Assembly: GCA_944322255.1 (NCBI GenBank)
Contig: CALUOK010000006.1
Coordinates: forward strand, 1 to 64,000
Reading direction: 5' to 3'
Length of the DNA: 64,000 bases
Origin: Candidatus Methanomethylophilaceae archaeon
GTDB taxonomy: Archaea > Thermoplasmatota > Thermoplasmata > Methanomassiliicoccales > Methanomethylophilaceae
Position 1 is the stretch's first letter. The number at the start of each line of letters is the position of its first letter. Positions 63,781-64,000 of the stretch are shown piece by piece. The position numbers were made by a program, and so were the translations under genes. The notes beneath the pieces were generated by a model that was not told the DNA's origin, did not search any database, and saw only the letters and a list, made by a program, of their open reading frames with translations.

Positions 63781-63885
63781 TCAGATACTGCTCCCGCGAT
63801 CCATCTGGATCCTCCTGCAGCACTTTGGGCGGGTGAGGCTGTCGATGAGGACGAGATCCGAGCAGTGCGGGTAGCGTTCGTCCAT
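63781..63885 (-). pseudogene. Decayed copy of the zinc-ribbon gene
   Basis: A 34-codon ORF reading MDERYPHCSDLVLIDSLTRP then KCCRRIQMDRG and stopping. It aligns with the start of the intact protein at 62882-63292 (MADRRCPYCGELVPSN). Two of four zinc cysteines are lost (CPYC to YPHC, TCPKC to TRPKC) and the membrane part is gone. It sits 5 nt after the second thioesterase copy, the same relation as in the intact pair. Confidence 0.75.
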
Positions 63886-63889
63886 CGTG

Positions 63890-64000
63890 TCATCTCTTAA
63901 GGACGAAGGCCGTGCAGACCGCTGAAGCTACCAGCTTCCCCTCCTCGGAGAGGACGCGGACCTCGTAGACCTCCAGGGACCTGGATCTGTTGATCGGGTG
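63890..64000 (-). CDS. PaaI-type thioesterase, second copy (partial, cut by window end)
   Basis: The last 36 codons of a second hotdog thioesterase: HPINRSRSLEVYEVRVLSEE followed by GKLVASAVCTAFVLKR and TGA. It is nearly identical to the copy at 63297-63722 apart from Cys for Asn near the end and one extra Arg. The gene continues beyond the window. Confidence 0.85.
   Translation of the reverse strand, partial: HPINRSRSLEVYEVRVLSEEGKLVASAVCTAFVLKR

Noticed and set aside
1-64000. CRISPR array or cas genes
   Set aside because: No regularly spaced repeats of 20-40 nt were seen. The Cas4-like cysteine set belongs to the AddB-like protein.

Overview
The window reads as chromosomal DNA of a methanogenic archaeon, most likely a host-associated member of Methanomassiliicoccales (Methanomethylophilaceae-like). 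Supporting evidence: archaeal S19e, L31e, L39e, eIF6, PDCD5, RFC large subunit, archaeal LeuRS, the wyosine enzyme Taw1, MptE of methanopterin synthesis, a methanogenesis marker 2 protein and an archaeal 7S SRP RNA. Large right-handed beta-helix and BspA-like leucine-rich surface proteins point to a gut or rumen life. TAG is almost absent as a stop codon (only sfsA clearly uses it), which fits a lineage that decodes UAG as pyrrolysine. Genes are dense, strongly GC-biased at third positions, and often joined by ATGA overlaps.

Region 1 (1-14.5 kb) is accessory. Three large secreted, C-terminally anchored surface proteins lie here, two of them followed by a small winged-helix gene 4-5 nt downstream. 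Each of the three genes is preceded by a homopolymeric G tract of exactly 11 nt and by a leader hairpin that buries the Shine-Dalgarno sequence. This looks like a phase-variable surface-display system. Between them sits a protein descended from a group II intron reverse transcriptase that has lost its catalytic YADD box. Next come a small unknown operon, an N-terminally truncated AAA ATPase and a DUF1828-type protein. The block ends at the 3' side of a tRNA-Leu(UAG) gene.

Region 2 (14.7-25.7 kb) holds housekeeping metabolism: indolepyruvate:ferredoxin oxidoreductase (iorAB), nicotinate phosphoribosyltransferase, LeuRS, a nitroreductase, a GNAT acetyltransferase and UbiX. It also has an odd operon of a tandem ribbon-helix-helix protein and a truncated FtsZ-like GTPase. 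The roughly 700-nt upstream region of that operon carries TGTCYKAC repeats and a 28-codon micro-gene with a strong SD.

Region 3 (26-32 kb) is a phosphate-uptake locus: a divergent AbrB-PhoU regulator, then pstS, a fused pstCA, pstB and phoU. The PstS is circularly permuted relative to the family and the two permeases are one polypeptide.

Region 4 (32-42 kb) has zinc-ribbon membrane proteins, a candidate ncRNA, the rps19e-PDCD5-rpl39e-rpl31e-tif6 translation operon, a metallo-beta-lactamase-fold protein, DUF373, MptE, a site-2-type protease, CorA and methanogenesis marker 2, ending with the SRP RNA on the minus strand.

Region 5 (42.4-64 kb) has an SSS symporter with its small accessory protein, a third member of the winged-helix family, an ABC ATPase, RFC-L, Taw1, a redox flavoprotein set with an HxlR regulator and matched palindromic operators, an HPr-kinase-like gene, SfsA, a DEDDh exonuclease, a P-type ATPase, an AddAB-like double-nuclease helicase pair and a catalytically dead exonuclease paralog. 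The window closes in a duplication of a zinc-ribbon gene and a hotdog thioesterase gene, in which the second zinc-ribbon copy is decaying.
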